Assembly: GCF_011764425.1 (NCBI RefSeq)
Contig: NZ_BLPF01000003.1
Span: 434,001-498,000, forward strand
Length of the DNA: 64,000 nt
Direction: 5' to 3'
Source of the DNA: Phytohabitans houttuyneae
GTDB taxonomy: Bacteria; Actinomycetota; Actinomycetes; Mycobacteriales; Micromonosporaceae
A program made the position numbers and the translations under genes. Each line of letters starts with the position of its first letter. Position 1 is the first letter of the stretch. The notes beneath the pieces are model-generated. The model did not search any database. It worked only from the letters and a program-made list of their open reading frames with translations, and had not been told where the DNA came from. This document shows, in pieces, positions 43,983-52,990 of the stretch.

Positions 43983-44624
43983 ATGGAACCGGCCGGTCGG
44001 AGCGGGCATAGGTGGGGTGTGGGTGACACGACGGGTGTGACCGGACTCGGCGACGGCGAGCTGTGGGCGCGGGCCGTGCGGGGCGAGGCGGAGTGCTTCG
44101 GTGTGCTGTTCGACCGGCACTGCGAGGCGGTCCGTGCGTACTGCGCGCGCCGGACCGGTTCGGTCGACGCGGCCGACGACCTTGTCTCGATCGTCTTCCT
44201 GGAGGCGTGGCGGTGCCGTGCCGGCGTGGAGCTTGTCGACGGCACCGCCCTGCCCTGGCTCTACGGCATCGCCCGCCGCACCGTGCAGCACCGGTGGCGT
44301 AGCGCCCTACGGCACCGGCGCGCGCTGTCCCGCCTGCCACCGCCACCGGTCACGCCCGACCACGCCGACGAGGTCGCCGCCCGCCTCGACGACGAGCGCC
44401 GCCTCACCCAGCTCACCCGGGCCTTCGCGCGCCTGCCTGCTGCCGACCGCGACGTGCTGATCCTCTGCGTGTGGCAGGGGCTCAGCTACGCCGCCGCCGC
44501 GGTCGCGCTCGGTGTACCGGTGGGCACGGTCAGGTCCCGCCTGTCACGCGCGCGCGCCCGCCTCGAAAGCCTCGCCACGCCCGACGCACTCATCGGCTCC
44601 GCATCGCGCCAGGAGTTGCCATGA
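43983..44624 (+). CDS. ECF sigma factor
   Basis: A 213-residue sigma-70 family protein: region 2 CFGVLFDRHCEAVRAYCARR, DDLVSIVFLEAWR and ALPWLYGIARRTVQHRWRS, region 4 FARLPAADRDVLILCVWQGL and VALGVPVGTVRSRLSRARAR. The start may be the ATG at 43983 or the GTG at 44019. Its stop overlaps the start of the next gene (ATGA), which encodes a single-pass membrane protein likely to be its anti-sigma factor. Confidence 0.88.
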   Translation: MEPAGRSGHRWGVGDTTGVTGLGDGELWARAVRGEAECFGVLFDRHCEAVRAYCARRTGSVDAADDLVSIVFLEAWRCRAGVELVDGTALPWLYGIARRTVQHRWRSALRHRRALSRLPPPPVTPDHADEVAARLDDERRLTQLTRAFARLPAADRDVLILCVWQGLSYAAAAVALGVPVGTVRSRLSRARARLESLATPDALIGSASRQELP

Positions 44625-45438
44625 CAGGGTTGCAGTCCCGCCTTGACCTCGAGCGCCACGCCGCGGTTCGACGGCTGCTCACCGACCACGCCACCCCACC
44701 CCCGCCGGCGGTGCGCGCACGCCACCGCCGGCGGGCCGGCCTCGCGGTCGCCTCCGTCGCGGCGGTCGCGGCCACCACGACGGTCCTGCTGATCGCCGAT
44801 CCGTCCGCGCCGCCGAGCTACGCGGGCTGGACCGCCGAGCCGGGGGCCGTACCGCCGGTGGGCGCGTCGAGCGACGACATCGCGACGTGGGCGTCCAAAT
44901 GCAGCGACCTGGACGTCGGTGCGGTGGGCGTGCAGGGGGTACCCGCGCGCCCGGCTGCCGCGGCCCGCCGGCAGGTGCTGGTCGACCGCCGCGGCGACCT
45001 CACCTACTGCGTCGACGTGTCGGTGGGCAACGGCACGCCGGCCGACCCGCTCATCGCCCTGTCCGGCCTGCGGACCGAGGAGCACGGCGGCCTCAACAGC
45101 ATGTCCGCCACCGTCTCCGACAAGCCCTTCACCCCGCCGCCGGCCGGCGACGTGCTGGTGCTCGGCGGCAACCTGTCCGCCCCACCCCCGAGGAGACCGA
45201 GGAGGGCGTGATCCGGCTTGAGGTCAACCAGGTCTACGGGCTGAGCGGTGCGGATGTGACCGGCGTGGACATCGTGCTGGCCAACGGCCTGCGCGTCACC
45301 GCCACCGTGTACGGCGGCGTCTGGGGAGCCTGGTGGCCCAGCGACCGCGGCTCACCGGCCGGCTCCCGCCTCGAGCTCCGGACCGCCACCACCACCCGCA
45401 CCGTCGACCCCGCCGCCCACCAGCTCCGCATCGAGTGA
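44621..45438 (+). CDS. Single-pass membrane protein, probable anti-sigma partner (frameshifted)
   Basis: A cytoplasmic N-terminal part of about 40 residues (SRLDLERHAAVRRLLTDHAT) is followed by one membrane helix (GLAVASVAAVAATTTVLLIA) and a large extracellular domain. The layout and the ATGA coupling to the sigma gene suggest an anti-sigma factor, though no zinc-binding HxxxCxxC motif is present. The frame breaks at the C-run 45185-45189; one more C restores EETEEGVIRLEVNQVYGLSG to the stop at 45438. The 3' end overlaps the convergent membrane-protein gene by 87 bases. Confidence 0.7.
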
Positions 45439-47379
45439 CCGGACCGGACGGGGGTTGCCAGCCAGCCGGCGGGCGGGGCGGGTGACCGGGGCGAGCCACA
45501 GCGCATAGAGGATGCCGGCTGCCGCCCAGAGCAGCGCAGCGCCCGGAATCGCGGCGAGGCCGTCGACCGGATAGGTCGTGTCGGAGAGCGCGAATAGCAG
45601 CGGTGCTCCGACGACGGAGATGGTCACCACGGCCATGACGGCGGGCACGGCGGCACCGATGCCGGCCAGTGTCCAGAGTGGAATTGTCCGGGCCCGCGGC
45701 CGGTGGCCACGGAGGATCGCCAGCACGGCCAGGGTGGCCGGTCCGGCAAGCAGGATGCCCATCGCGGTCGTGGCGGGTGCGGCTCCATTTGTGGTACCGG
45801 CGCCGAGCGCGCCCAGCGGGACCGCCACCAGCACCACGAGCGCGCCGACCGCGAGCGGGCGTGGCGGCGTGGCGCGGCCGTGCCAGGTGGCGAACGCGGC
45901 CAGCATCACGGCCAGCACGGCCAAGCCGGCGGTCACGACCGCGAAGCCCGCCGGCAGGAGCCGGTGATTGACCTCCGGTGTGCCCTGCACCAGCAGGAAC
46001 GGCCCGCAGCCGATCGAGGTGACCGCCGCGACGGTGAGCCGCCGCCGGACCGGTGCCGAGCGCGGCACGTGCAGCCGCGGCCCGGCCAGCCACCAGGCGG
46101 CGCCCGCGACCGCGGCGGCGACCAACGCCGGCACCCGCGGGTCGGTCACGCCGTCGCGGGCGAGGACGCCGTCGGCGACCAGCAGCAGGGTGCCGAGACC
46201 GGCCGCGGCCAGGGGCGGGCGGTGCCGGTCGGCGGTCGCCGCCAGCAGCCCGATCGCGGCCGTCGCGATCGCGGCCCACCGCAGCTCGGCGACCCACATG
46301 TACAGCTCGCCGTCGCCGCCCGGCATCGGCGCCATCGCGGCCACCTCGGGCACGGCCGGCGTGAGCACCGCGACCGCGTACGCCCAGGCGGCCAGCGCGG
46401 CGACGAGTGCCACCAGGCCGCCGAGGCCGGGTCGCCACCAGCCGGGCAGCGGCGTGCGGAGGTCCGGGGGCGGGGGTGCGGCCACCTGGCGCTCGCGCGT
46501 GGCCGAGCCCAGCGTGTATCCGACGGTGATGGCGGTGAGCAGCAACAGCTGGCCCGGCAGCCAGGGCGCGTCTTCCATGAGCGGCAGGCTCGACCCGGAC
46601 GCACCCGCGAGCGCGGCGGGGGCCCAGCGCAGGGCCGTGGCGGCGCCGTCGAGGGTGGGCGCCACGAGTGGCGCCGCGGCGGCGATGCCGGCGGCCTCGA
46701 CAAGGATCAGGGTGCCCACGCAGCCGGCCACCACGGCCGCGACGAGCTGACCGCCGATGATCCGCCGGCGCACCTGTGCGGTGAGGACCACGCAGGAGGC
46801 CAGCCAGACGGCCAGTCCGATGAGGAGCGGGTCGAGCATGGCGCCGGTGCCCGTCCCACCCACCTGGTAGGTGCCGCAGGCGGCGGCCGCCGCGCCCAGC
46901 GCGAGGGCCACGGCCAGCACCGGCACACCCGGCAGCGCCCGGCCGAGGGCGGTGCCGCCCAGCCCGCAGAGCGCGACGAGGGTGAGCAGCCATCCCGCGT
47001 ACATGCCGGCGGTGAGCCAGCCTTCCAGCTCCGGCCCGGCCACCGCACCGGAGAGGTCGCGCAGGAGCGCGACCGGGACGGGACCCGTCGCCAGCACGGC
47101 GAACATGGCCACGAACAGCCCGCCCGAGCCGAGCGCCACCGCCGCGCCGGCCGTGCCGGGCGACAGCCACGGCCGCACGGACACCGCGCCGCCGCGGGGC
47201 GGCGCGCTGAGGGCCAGGCTCGCCGCGAACCGCAGTGCGCGCAGCTCACGCCTTACCGCTCCGCCGCGCTCGTGGCGGAGCACGTGGACCTCCGCCGTCC
47301 ACTCCGCTAGCCGCTCGGCCCGACCCGGCACTGGCCAGCGGCGGGCGGCGAGGCGCAACACCACTCCGGTGAGCCTCAT
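45352..47379 (-). CDS. Large polytopic membrane protein paired with a PadR regulator
   Basis: The 675-residue protein has a basic cytoplasmic N-terminal segment of about 50 residues (AERLAEWTAEVHVLRHERGG), then roughly 15 hydrophobic helices, and a hydrophilic Gly-rich tail (VGGGVDGAGGGGGPELEAGA). Such proteins occur beside PadR regulators in actinomycetes, often called hypothetical membrane proteins; no transporter signature is seen. Its ATG overlaps the PadR stop (ATGA). The tail lies antisense to the end of the convergent anti-sigma-like gene, so the true stop could differ if this region has an indel. Confidence 0.75.
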   Translation of the reverse strand: MRLTGVVLRLAARRWPVPGRAERLAEWTAEVHVLRHERGGAVRRELRALRFAASLALSAPPRGGAVSVRPWLSPGTAGAAVALGSGGLFVAMFAVLATGPVPVALLRDLSGAVAGPELEGWLTAGMYAGWLLTLVALCGLGGTALGRALPGVPVLAVALALGAAAAACGTYQVGGTGTGAMLDPLLIGLAVWLASCVVLTAQVRRRIIGGQLVAAVVAGCVGTLILVEAAGIAAAAPLVAPTLDGAATALRWAPAALAGASGSSLPLMEDAPWLPGQLLLLTAITVGYTLGSATRERQVAAPPPPDLRTPLPGWWRPGLGGLVALVAALAAWAYAVAVLTPAVPEVAAMAPMPGGDGELYMWVAELRWAAIATAAIGLLAATADRHRPPLAAAGLGTLLLVADGVLARDGVTDPRVPALVAAAVAGAAWWLAGPRLHVPRSAPVRRRLTVAAVTSIGCGPFLLVQGTPEVNHRLLPAGFAVVTAGLAVLAVMLAAFATWHGRATPPRPLAVGALVVLVAVPLGALGAGTTNGAAPATTAMGILLAGPATLAVLAILRGHRPRARTIPLWTLAGIGAAVPAVMAVVTISVVGAPLLFALSDTTYPVDGLAAIPGAALLWAAAGILYALWLAPVTRPARRLAGNPRPVRSLDAELVGGGVDGAGGGGGPELEAGAGR

Positions 47380-47699
47380 GCGAGCCGCGGCCGTCGGCTC
47401 GCCGGCTGCGCCTTGGCCAGGCGCGCGGAGAGGTCGGCGACCGCGTCCCGCGCCGCCACCGCGCCGTCCGGGGTCAGCCGGTAGTAGCGCCGCGCCGGCC
47501 GGCCCACCTCGGTCGTGTCGACGCCCTCCCAGTGCGCCGCCACCCAGCCCGCCTCCTGGAGGCGGGCGAGGATCGGATAGAGCGTCCCGCTGGGCTGGCC
47601 GGTGGCCCGCATCAGCTCCAGACCGTAGCGATCCGCGTCCGGATCCTCCAGAAAGACGGCCAGTACGGTCGCCACCGCAGCCGTCACTCGCATAGCCAT
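47376..47699 (-). CDS. PadR family transcriptional regulator
   Basis: A 107-residue winged-helix protein with TAAVATVLAVFLEDPDADRY, the recognition region GQPSGTLYPILARLQEAGWV and the wing GRPARRYYRLTPDGAVAARD. It is the short PadR form that regulates a downstream membrane protein. A perfect inverted repeat covers its start codon (47698-47714), so it is likely autoregulated, and translation may be leaderless. Confidence 0.9.
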   Translation of the reverse strand: MAMRVTAAVATVLAVFLEDPDADRYGLELMRATGQPSGTLYPILARLQEAGWVAAHWEGVDTTEVGRPARRYYRLTPDGAVAARDAVADLSARLAKAQPASRRPRLA

Positions 47700-47714
47700 G
47701 TAGAGATTCTACAT
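47698..47714. promoter_or_regulatory. Putative PadR operator over the padR start codon
   Basis: ATGTAGA-GAT-TCTACAT is a perfect 7-3-7 inverted repeat, AT-rich against a GC-rich background and similar in form to known PadR boxes. Two of its bases belong to the ATG of the minus-strand gene. Confidence 0.6.
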
Positions 47715-47868
47715 AGCCCCTCGGGAGTCGTCCTCGCGGTAGGTGGCACCGCCGCGTGCCTAGCCAGCCGGCAGCGGCCGACAGCGGCGAGCATCGGCCT
47801 GACCACCACGCTCAAGATCCAGGCCAACCGGGAGTGGTCCAGCAAGGTCGGGATCCGCCTGTCGGCGC

Positions 47869-48516
47869 TCAGCCCGGGGCTTGCTGGCCGAGCCACGCCA
47901 GGACGGCGAGCACCCGGCGGTGGTCCTCGTCGGTGTCGGCGAGGCCGAGCTTCGCCATGATGCTGCTGACGTGGGTCTCCACCGTGCGGTCGGTGAGCCA
48001 CAGCCGCCGGGCGATGCCGATGTTCGTGCGGCCCTCGGCCATCAGGGCCAGCACCTCGCGTTCCCGGGAGGTCAGGGCGGCGAGCGGGTCGTTGTGGCGG
48101 CGGGTGATGAGGGCTGCGACCGCCTCGGGGTCGAGCGCGGAGCCGCCGGCGGCGACCCGGCGGATGGCGTCGAGGAAGTCGTCGACGTCGAAGACGCGGT
48201 CCTTGAGCAGATAGCCGAAGTGCCCGCGGGTCACCAGCTCGACCGAGTGGCGCGTCTCCAGGTGCTGGGACAGCAGGACGATACCCAGGTCCGGGTGGGT
48301 GTCGCGGAGCTGGCGGGCGGCGCGGGCGCCGTCGTCGGTGTGGTCGGGCGGCATCCGGATGTCGATGATGGCCAGGTCCGGCTGTTCCTTGTGGACGGTG
48401 GCGACGAGCGCCGGCGCGTCCGGCGCCTTGCCGACGATCTCGTGGCCGGCGTCGACGAGGAGCCGGGCGAGTCCCTCCCGAAACAGCGCGGAGTCTTCGC
48501 CGATCACGATGCGCAT
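47869..48516 (-). CDS. NarL/FixJ-type response regulator
   Basis: The 215-residue protein has a receiver (MRIVIGEDSALFREGLARLL, phosphoacceptor Asp in LAIIDIRMPP, LVTRGHFGYLLKD) and a LuxR-type helix-turn-helix (LTSREREVLALMAEGRTNIG, LTDRTVETHVSSIMAKLGL). It overlaps the histidine kinase gene by 13 bases. The target is unknown; the membrane protein upstream of the kinase on the other strand is a candidate. Confidence 0.92.
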   Translation of the reverse strand: MRIVIGEDSALFREGLARLLVDAGHEIVGKAPDAPALVATVHKEQPDLAIIDIRMPPDHTDDGARAARQLRDTHPDLGIVLLSQHLETRHSVELVTRGHFGYLLKDRVFDVDDFLDAIRRVAAGGSALDPEAVAALITRRHNDPLAALTSREREVLALMAEGRTNIGIARRLWLTDRTVETHVSSIMAKLGLADTDEDHRRVLAVLAWLGQQAPG

Positions 48517-50471
48517 GGCAGCACCGCCTCCACCTTCGTGCCCGCGCCGAGCGGGCTGTCCACGCGGAGCGTGCCGCCGAGCGCGGCCACCCGGTCGGCG
48601 ATGCTGGAGCGCTGGGACAGCGTTGCGCCGCCGCGGCCGTCGTCGCTGACGCTGATCAGCAGCTGGCCGTCGGACCGGCAGACACTCAGCACGATGCGCT
48701 CGGCGGTGGCGTGCTTGACCGCGTTGGTGAGGGCCTCGCTGACCACGTAGTACGCCGTCGTGGCGACGTCGTCGGGCAGCGGGTCGGTGCGGATGTCCAG
48801 GTCGATCTTGATCGGCACGGTGCGGACCAGCTCGGTCAGCGCCGGGCCGAGGCCGTCGTCGAGGCGGCCGGGGCGCAGGCCGTGCGCGATCCGGCGGAGC
48901 TCGGCCAGCGCCGTGCCGAGCTCGGCGACGCCCTGGTCGAGCACCGCGTTGACGTCCACCGAGCCGTCGCCGAGGTGCCGCTGCGCGAGCCGGAACGCCA
49001 TGCCCAGTGAGGCGAGCCGCTGCTGGGCGCCGTCGTGCAGGTCGCGTTCGAGCCTGCGCCGCTCGGAGTAGCCGGCCTGCACCAGCCGGGCCCGGCTCGA
49101 CTCCACCTCGCGCAGCGCCTGGGCCACCTCCAGCCGCAGCCGCACGACCTCGACCAGCGTCGCCGCCGCACCGCCGACCTGGCGGAGCAGCTCCGGGCGT
49201 ACCGCGCCGGAACCGGGCCGGATCACGCCGATCTCGCGCCCGCCGAGCTCCACCGGCACCGCGCCGGCGGGATCGACGCGGTCGCCGCCGGTGTCGACGT
49301 ACCCCTCGGTGCCGGGCACCTGGAAGCCCACCCGCAGCCCGGGGTCGCGCAGTGCGGTGCGGAGCATCCCCTCCAGCTGCTCGGGGCGGGCGTCGCCGCT
49401 GCGCGCGTCCCGGCTCAGCGCGTCGACCGCGGCCAGCGCGGCCCGGCGGATCGGGTAGAGGCGGCGGTCGACGCCGCGCTGCAGCCGCGTCCGAAGTGGA
49501 GAGAGCGCCACCGCGCAGACCGCGGTGGCGACGGCGGCGGCCACAGTGGACTCCTGACCGAGCAGCACACCGCCGATGACGGACGTGACCGCGTAGATCC
49601 CGATGAGCGTCGCGCTGACGAGGCCGTACGTGACCGTGGCGGCGAGCGCCTTGTCGACGTCGTAGAGGTCGTGGCGCAGCATCGCGACCGCGGTCGCCAC
49701 CGGGATGCCGATCAGCCCGGCGAGGCCGATCGCGGCGCTGACCCACAGCGGCCGGCCCCACAGCAGGATCTCCAGCAGGCACGCCAGGGGATAGATCGGG
49801 ATCGCCATGCCGGCCAGCGCCAGCCACTTGATCTGCGCCCGGCGTACCTGGTCGGAGCGGCGGAACCGGACGACCAGCGACGCCGCGCAGACCAGCACCA
49901 GGGCCAGTTCCAGGACGAACACGACCAGGCCCGCCGCCTGCAGGGGCAGCGGCAGCGGTGACCACGGTCGGGGGATGTCCTGCAACGGCGCCCGGAACGG
50001 CATGGTGTCGAACGAGGTGCCGATATGGTCGATGGCGGCACAGGCGACGAGCGTGGGCGGGATCCACCGCCACCGCGGGCCGGGCACCTTGCCGTCCGGG
50101 AAGTACAGCAGAAGCAGCGCGACGGCCACGAAGATCCACACCGCGCTCTGGTCGGCGAGCGCCGCCAGCCAGTCGAGCGACGGCAGCGCGTCCGGGCGCC
50201 GCTCGGCCAGGTACCACCAGGCGATGTCGCGGCCGGCGTTGAGCGCCGTGGTGAGGCCGAGGAGACCCAGCAACGGTCCGACGACGTTGCGGGGACGGCG
50301 GCGGGCGATGACCAGACCGAGTACCGCCGCGGCGGGCGCCACGCTCAGGGCGATGCCCAGGTTGATCAAGGCCCCGGTGACCGGGGCCCGTGCGGCCAGC
50401 ACCACGGCGACCGCCAGCACGACCCCCGTGACCAGGCAGGTCGCCAGTGCGACGCGTCGGGGCCCACTCAT
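48504..50471 (-). CDS. Membrane-bound sensor histidine kinase (HisKA_3)
   Basis: A 655-residue kinase with about eight membrane helices in the first 300 residues, a GAF-like linker region, a HisKA_3 dimerisation domain with the phosphoacceptor in RRLERDLHDGAQQRLASLGM, and a HATPase with VVSEALTNAVKHATAERIVL and SVSDDGRGGA. It pairs with the downstream response regulator. The N-terminal layout (NVVGPLLGLLGLTTALNAGR, a 7TM-like module) is common in actinomycete kinases that sense envelope state. Confidence 0.92.
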   Translation of the reverse strand: MSGPRRVALATCLVTGVVLAVAVVLAARAPVTGALINLGIALSVAPAAAVLGLVIARRRPRNVVGPLLGLLGLTTALNAGRDIAWWYLAERRPDALPSLDWLAALADQSAVWIFVAVALLLLYFPDGKVPGPRWRWIPPTLVACAAIDHIGTSFDTMPFRAPLQDIPRPWSPLPLPLQAAGLVVFVLELALVLVCAASLVVRFRRSDQVRRAQIKWLALAGMAIPIYPLACLLEILLWGRPLWVSAAIGLAGLIGIPVATAVAMLRHDLYDVDKALAATVTYGLVSATLIGIYAVTSVIGGVLLGQESTVAAAVATAVCAVALSPLRTRLQRGVDRRLYPIRRAALAAVDALSRDARSGDARPEQLEGMLRTALRDPGLRVGFQVPGTEGYVDTGGDRVDPAGAVPVELGGREIGVIRPGSGAVRPELLRQVGGAAATLVEVVRLRLEVAQALREVESSRARLVQAGYSERRRLERDLHDGAQQRLASLGMAFRLAQRHLGDGSVDVNAVLDQGVAELGTALAELRRIAHGLRPGRLDDGLGPALTELVRTVPIKIDLDIRTDPLPDDVATTAYYVVSEALTNAVKHATAERIVLSVCRSDGQLLISVSDDGRGGATLSQRSSIADRVAALGGTLRVDSPLGAGTKVEAVLPCAS

Positions 50472-50615
50472 GCCCGCACTCTACGACCGGGTGGCCGCGA
50501 TGGGACCAGTGCTGGCACGGAGGTCGGGGCCGGCGCCTGTACCGATGCCCCGGACCGCCCCCGGATCCCAGCCTGGATGGCATCGCCAAGCGACCCGTCT
50601 CGGAGGGAAGTTGAT

Positions 50616-51281
50616 ATGTCCACCCAAACCGCCGCGGTCACCTCCGCGCCTGTCCGTCCCGCCGCCCCGCGGGCCGCCATCGTCTCCGCCTTCCTGGCCC
50701 TCGGCGCCGCCGTGGTCGCCGTCCTCGTGCTGTGGCAGCCCTGGGGCGAGCGGGACGCCCTGGGCTACGCCGACCTCGCCCCGCACCGCGACGCCGCGTG
50801 GCTCGGCTCGCTGGCCGACGGCCTGGCGTTCGCCGTGGTGGGCACCGCGCTCGGCCTCGCCGTCTGCCTGCTCGCCCCCGCCCGGGGCGCGGCGTGGGCG
50901 AACGTTGGAGCGGTCATGACCACGCTCGGCGGCGTCGCGTTCTGCGCGGGCATGGTGTCGTTCGGATCCTTCGCCTGGTACGCCACCGACACCGCCGCCA
51001 TCCCCTCCGGCCCCGGCGAGGCGCTGATGAGCTACGTCGAGGACAGCCCGGGGCACATGCTCGGCGTACAGATGGTCGGGTTCCTGCTCTTCACCCTCGG
51101 CTCACTCGCCCTGATGGTGGCGCTGTGGCGGGCTCGCGCGGTGCCGCGGTGGCTGCCGGTCGCGTACCTGGTGCTGACGGTCGGCACGTTCGCGCTCGGC
51201 GGAGTCGTGCTCAACGTCGTCCAGGCGGTCCAGATGCTGAGCCTGGTGGTGGTCGCGTACTACGCGATGCGCACCGCCTGA
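50616..51281 (+). CDS. Hypothetical membrane protein
   Basis: A 221-residue protein with about six hydrophobic helices, including AAIVSAFLALGAAVVAVLVL and MLGVQMVGFLLFTLGSLALM, and a short extracytoplasmic loop with Asp and Glu (YATDTAAIPSGPGEALMSYV). The first 20 residues are a Thr/Ala/Pro-rich cytoplasmic leader. CGGAGGGAAG precedes the ATG at 50616. It is divergent from the sensor kinase gene and may be its target. No family recognised. Confidence 0.75.
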   Translation: MSTQTAAVTSAPVRPAAPRAAIVSAFLALGAAVVAVLVLWQPWGERDALGYADLAPHRDAAWLGSLADGLAFAVVGTALGLAVCLLAPARGAAWANVGAVMTTLGGVAFCAGMVSFGSFAWYATDTAAIPSGPGEALMSYVEDSPGHMLGVQMVGFLLFTLGSLALMVALWRARAVPRWLPVAYLVLTVGTFALGGVVLNVVQAVQMLSLVVVAYYAMRTA

Positions 51282-51589
51282 CCCACCCGAGCTGGGCCCC
51301 GGCGCGGCAACGCCGGGGCCTAGCGGCGTCACTTCTCGTACGCGGTCCAGCAGTTGCCGCGGCTGCGCAGGAACAAGCAAACTCTTCCTACCGTCCGCCC
51401 CCGGGCAACCCTGCTCCCGTGTTGAGCGCGCTTACAGGACATGCGCGGTGGACACGCCGGCCGTTGCCGGCCGACCAGATCCGGAACGTTAGCGACCAGC
51501 ACGGCCAGGCAGCCCCGCCCAGACCGCACGTCAGGACGCGGGTGTAGACAGGTAGCAGGTTGCCGCTTCAGTGGAAGGGCAGGTCTGCC
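51282..51589. other. Gap with a terminator and no clear gene
   Basis: After the terminator at 51295-51320, a minus-strand frame ending at 51329 reads FLRSRGNCWTAYEK, perhaps the tail of a lost secreted protein. The rest shows no coding character. Confidence 0.4.
51295..51320. terminator. Hairpin terminator after the membrane protein gene
   Basis: A perfect 10-bp inverted repeat (51295-51304 GGCCCCGGCG, 51311-51320) with loop CGGCAA, 13 bases after the stop. Confidence 0.65.
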
Positions 51590-51967
51590 ATGCCTGTGCA
51601 GTTCAATCACACGATCGTCGAGGCCCAGGACCGGGACGCGACGGCCGACTTCCTGGTCGATCTGCTGGGGCTGGAGCCGGCCGGGACGTATGGGCCGTTC
51701 CGCGTCGTCGAGCTCAGCAACGGCGTCTCCCTCGACGTAATCCAAGCCGGCCGGCCGGTGCGCGCACAGCATTACGCGTTCCTGGTCAGCGAGGAGGAGT
51801 TCGACAAGATCTGGGCTCGGATCAAGGATCGCCGGCTGACATTCTGGGCCGACCCGCTCCACCGCCAGCCCGGACGGATCAACACCAACGACGGCGGACG
51901 GGGCCTGTACTGGGCCGACCCGAACGGTCACAACCTCGAGATCATCACGCGGCCGTACGGCGGATGA
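51590..51967 (+). CDS. VOC (glyoxalase/dioxygenase fold) family protein
   Basis: A 125-residue single VOC module: FNHTIVEAQDRDATADFLVD (first metal His), GPFRVVELSNGVSLDVIQAG, HYAFLVSEEEFDKIWARIKD and the C-terminal GRGLYWADPNGHNLEIITRP with the terminal metal Glu. Members include glyoxalases, dioxygenases and drug-resistance proteins; the substrate is not predictable. The ATG at 51590 follows GGAAGGGCAGG. Confidence 0.87.
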   Translation: MPVQFNHTIVEAQDRDATADFLVDLLGLEPAGTYGPFRVVELSNGVSLDVIQAGRPVRAQHYAFLVSEEEFDKIWARIKDRRLTFWADPLHRQPGRINTNDGGRGLYWADPNGHNLEIITRPYGG

Positions 51968-52001
51968 GAGCGAGCGATCAAACCCGGCTATGGTGTCATG
52001 C

Positions 52002-52670
52002 GTGAGGCTTCTTCTCACGTCCGCGGGCGTCAGCAACCCAAGCATCCGCGATGCGCTTGTCGACCTGTTGGGCAAGCCGATCGCCGACTCAAGGGCCTTG
52101 TGCGTCCCTACGGCGCAGTACGGCCATCCGATGTGCGGGCCGGCGTCGGCGTGGCGGTTCATCACCGGCCAGACGCCGCTACCCATGTGCGACTTGGGCT
52201 GGAAGTCGCTGGGCGTCCTTGAGCTGACGGCGCTGCCCAGTGTCGGCGAGCGGCGGTGGGTTCCCTGGGTCCGGGAGGCTGACGTCCTGCTGGCGGCCGG
52301 CGGCGATGCGATGTACCTGTGCCACTGGATGCGGCAGTCGGGGCTGGCGGACCTGCTGCCGTCGCTGCGGGACACCGTGTGGGTGGGGTTGAGTGCGGGA
52401 AGCATGGTGATGACTCCCCGGATCGGTGGGGACTTCGTGGAGTGGACGCCACCGACCGGGGGCGACAGCACCCTCGGGATCGTCGACTTCTCGATCTTTC
52501 CGCACCTGGGTCACATGCCGGACAACACCTTGGCTGCTGCCCAGAGATGGGCGGCCGAGATCGCGGGTCCGGCGTACGCAATCGATGACCAGACCGCCAT
52601 CAAGGTGACCGACGGCACCGCCGAGGTCGTCTCCGAGGGGCACTGGAAGCTGTTCTCCTCAGAGCCGTAG
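52002..52670 (+). CDS. Peptidase E (S51 family, Asp-specific dipeptidase-like)
   Basis: The 222-residue protein has the class I glutamine-amidotransferase-like fold of S51: RLLLTSAGVSNPSIRDALVD, DVLLAAGGDAMYLCHWMR, the nucleophile elbow WVGLSAGSMVMTPRIG (Ser) and FSIFPHLGH with the His. Related enzymes cleave N-terminal aspartyl dipeptides or cyanophycin fragments. The start is taken as the GTG at 52002; an in-frame ATG lies four codons upstream. Confidence 0.85.
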   Translation: MRLLLTSAGVSNPSIRDALVDLLGKPIADSRALCVPTAQYGHPMCGPASAWRFITGQTPLPMCDLGWKSLGVLELTALPSVGERRWVPWVREADVLLAAGGDAMYLCHWMRQSGLADLLPSLRDTVWVGLSAGSMVMTPRIGGDFVEWTPPTGGDSTLGIVDFSIFPHLGHMPDNTLAAAQRWAAEIAGPAYAIDDQTAIKVTDGTAEVVSEGHWKLFSSEP

Positions 52671-52679
52671 CCAAACAGC

Positions 52680-52953
52680 CGAGTGCCGCGAGCGCCAACA
52701 GCGGGCTGCCGGGCAGCTGCGGGCGCTGGCTGCCGAGCTACCTGTCGCGACGCCGGTTGGTGGTCGTCTCGGTGCGGCGTTCGCCGCGGTTGTGGACGCG
52801 GGGCGGCGGCACGCGATGCCCCGGCCGTTTTGGTTGGGGTTGGCGCAGGTCGCGCAGACCCTCTGCCTTGACGAGATCGAGGACGCGGACTTCGACGAGG
52901 CGCGCGCCGCGCGTGTGGTCCGTGACCTCAGCGGCGGTGGATCGTCACATTGA
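52680..52953 (+). pseudogene. C-terminal remnant of an unidentified gene
   Basis: A plus-strand frame reads CRERQQRAAGQLRALAAELP, then FWLGLAQVAQTLCLDEIEDA and ends RVVRDLSGGGSSH at the TGA at 52951-52953. The composition looks genuinely coding, with an acidic, helical tail, but no start with a ribosome-binding site is found, and it begins inside the end of the peptidase E gene in another frame. It is probably a truncated gene; the internal ATG near 52817 could give a 45-residue product. Confidence 0.35.
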
Positions 52954-52990
52954 CGGCGGGGTTGATCGCGCACACGGTGGCCGCGATGCT

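Noticed and set aside
45703-47310. Plus-strand open frame of about 535 codons opposite the large membrane protein
   Set aside because: Extremely Arg/Gly/Gln-rich without structure; the minus strand encodes regular membrane helices.
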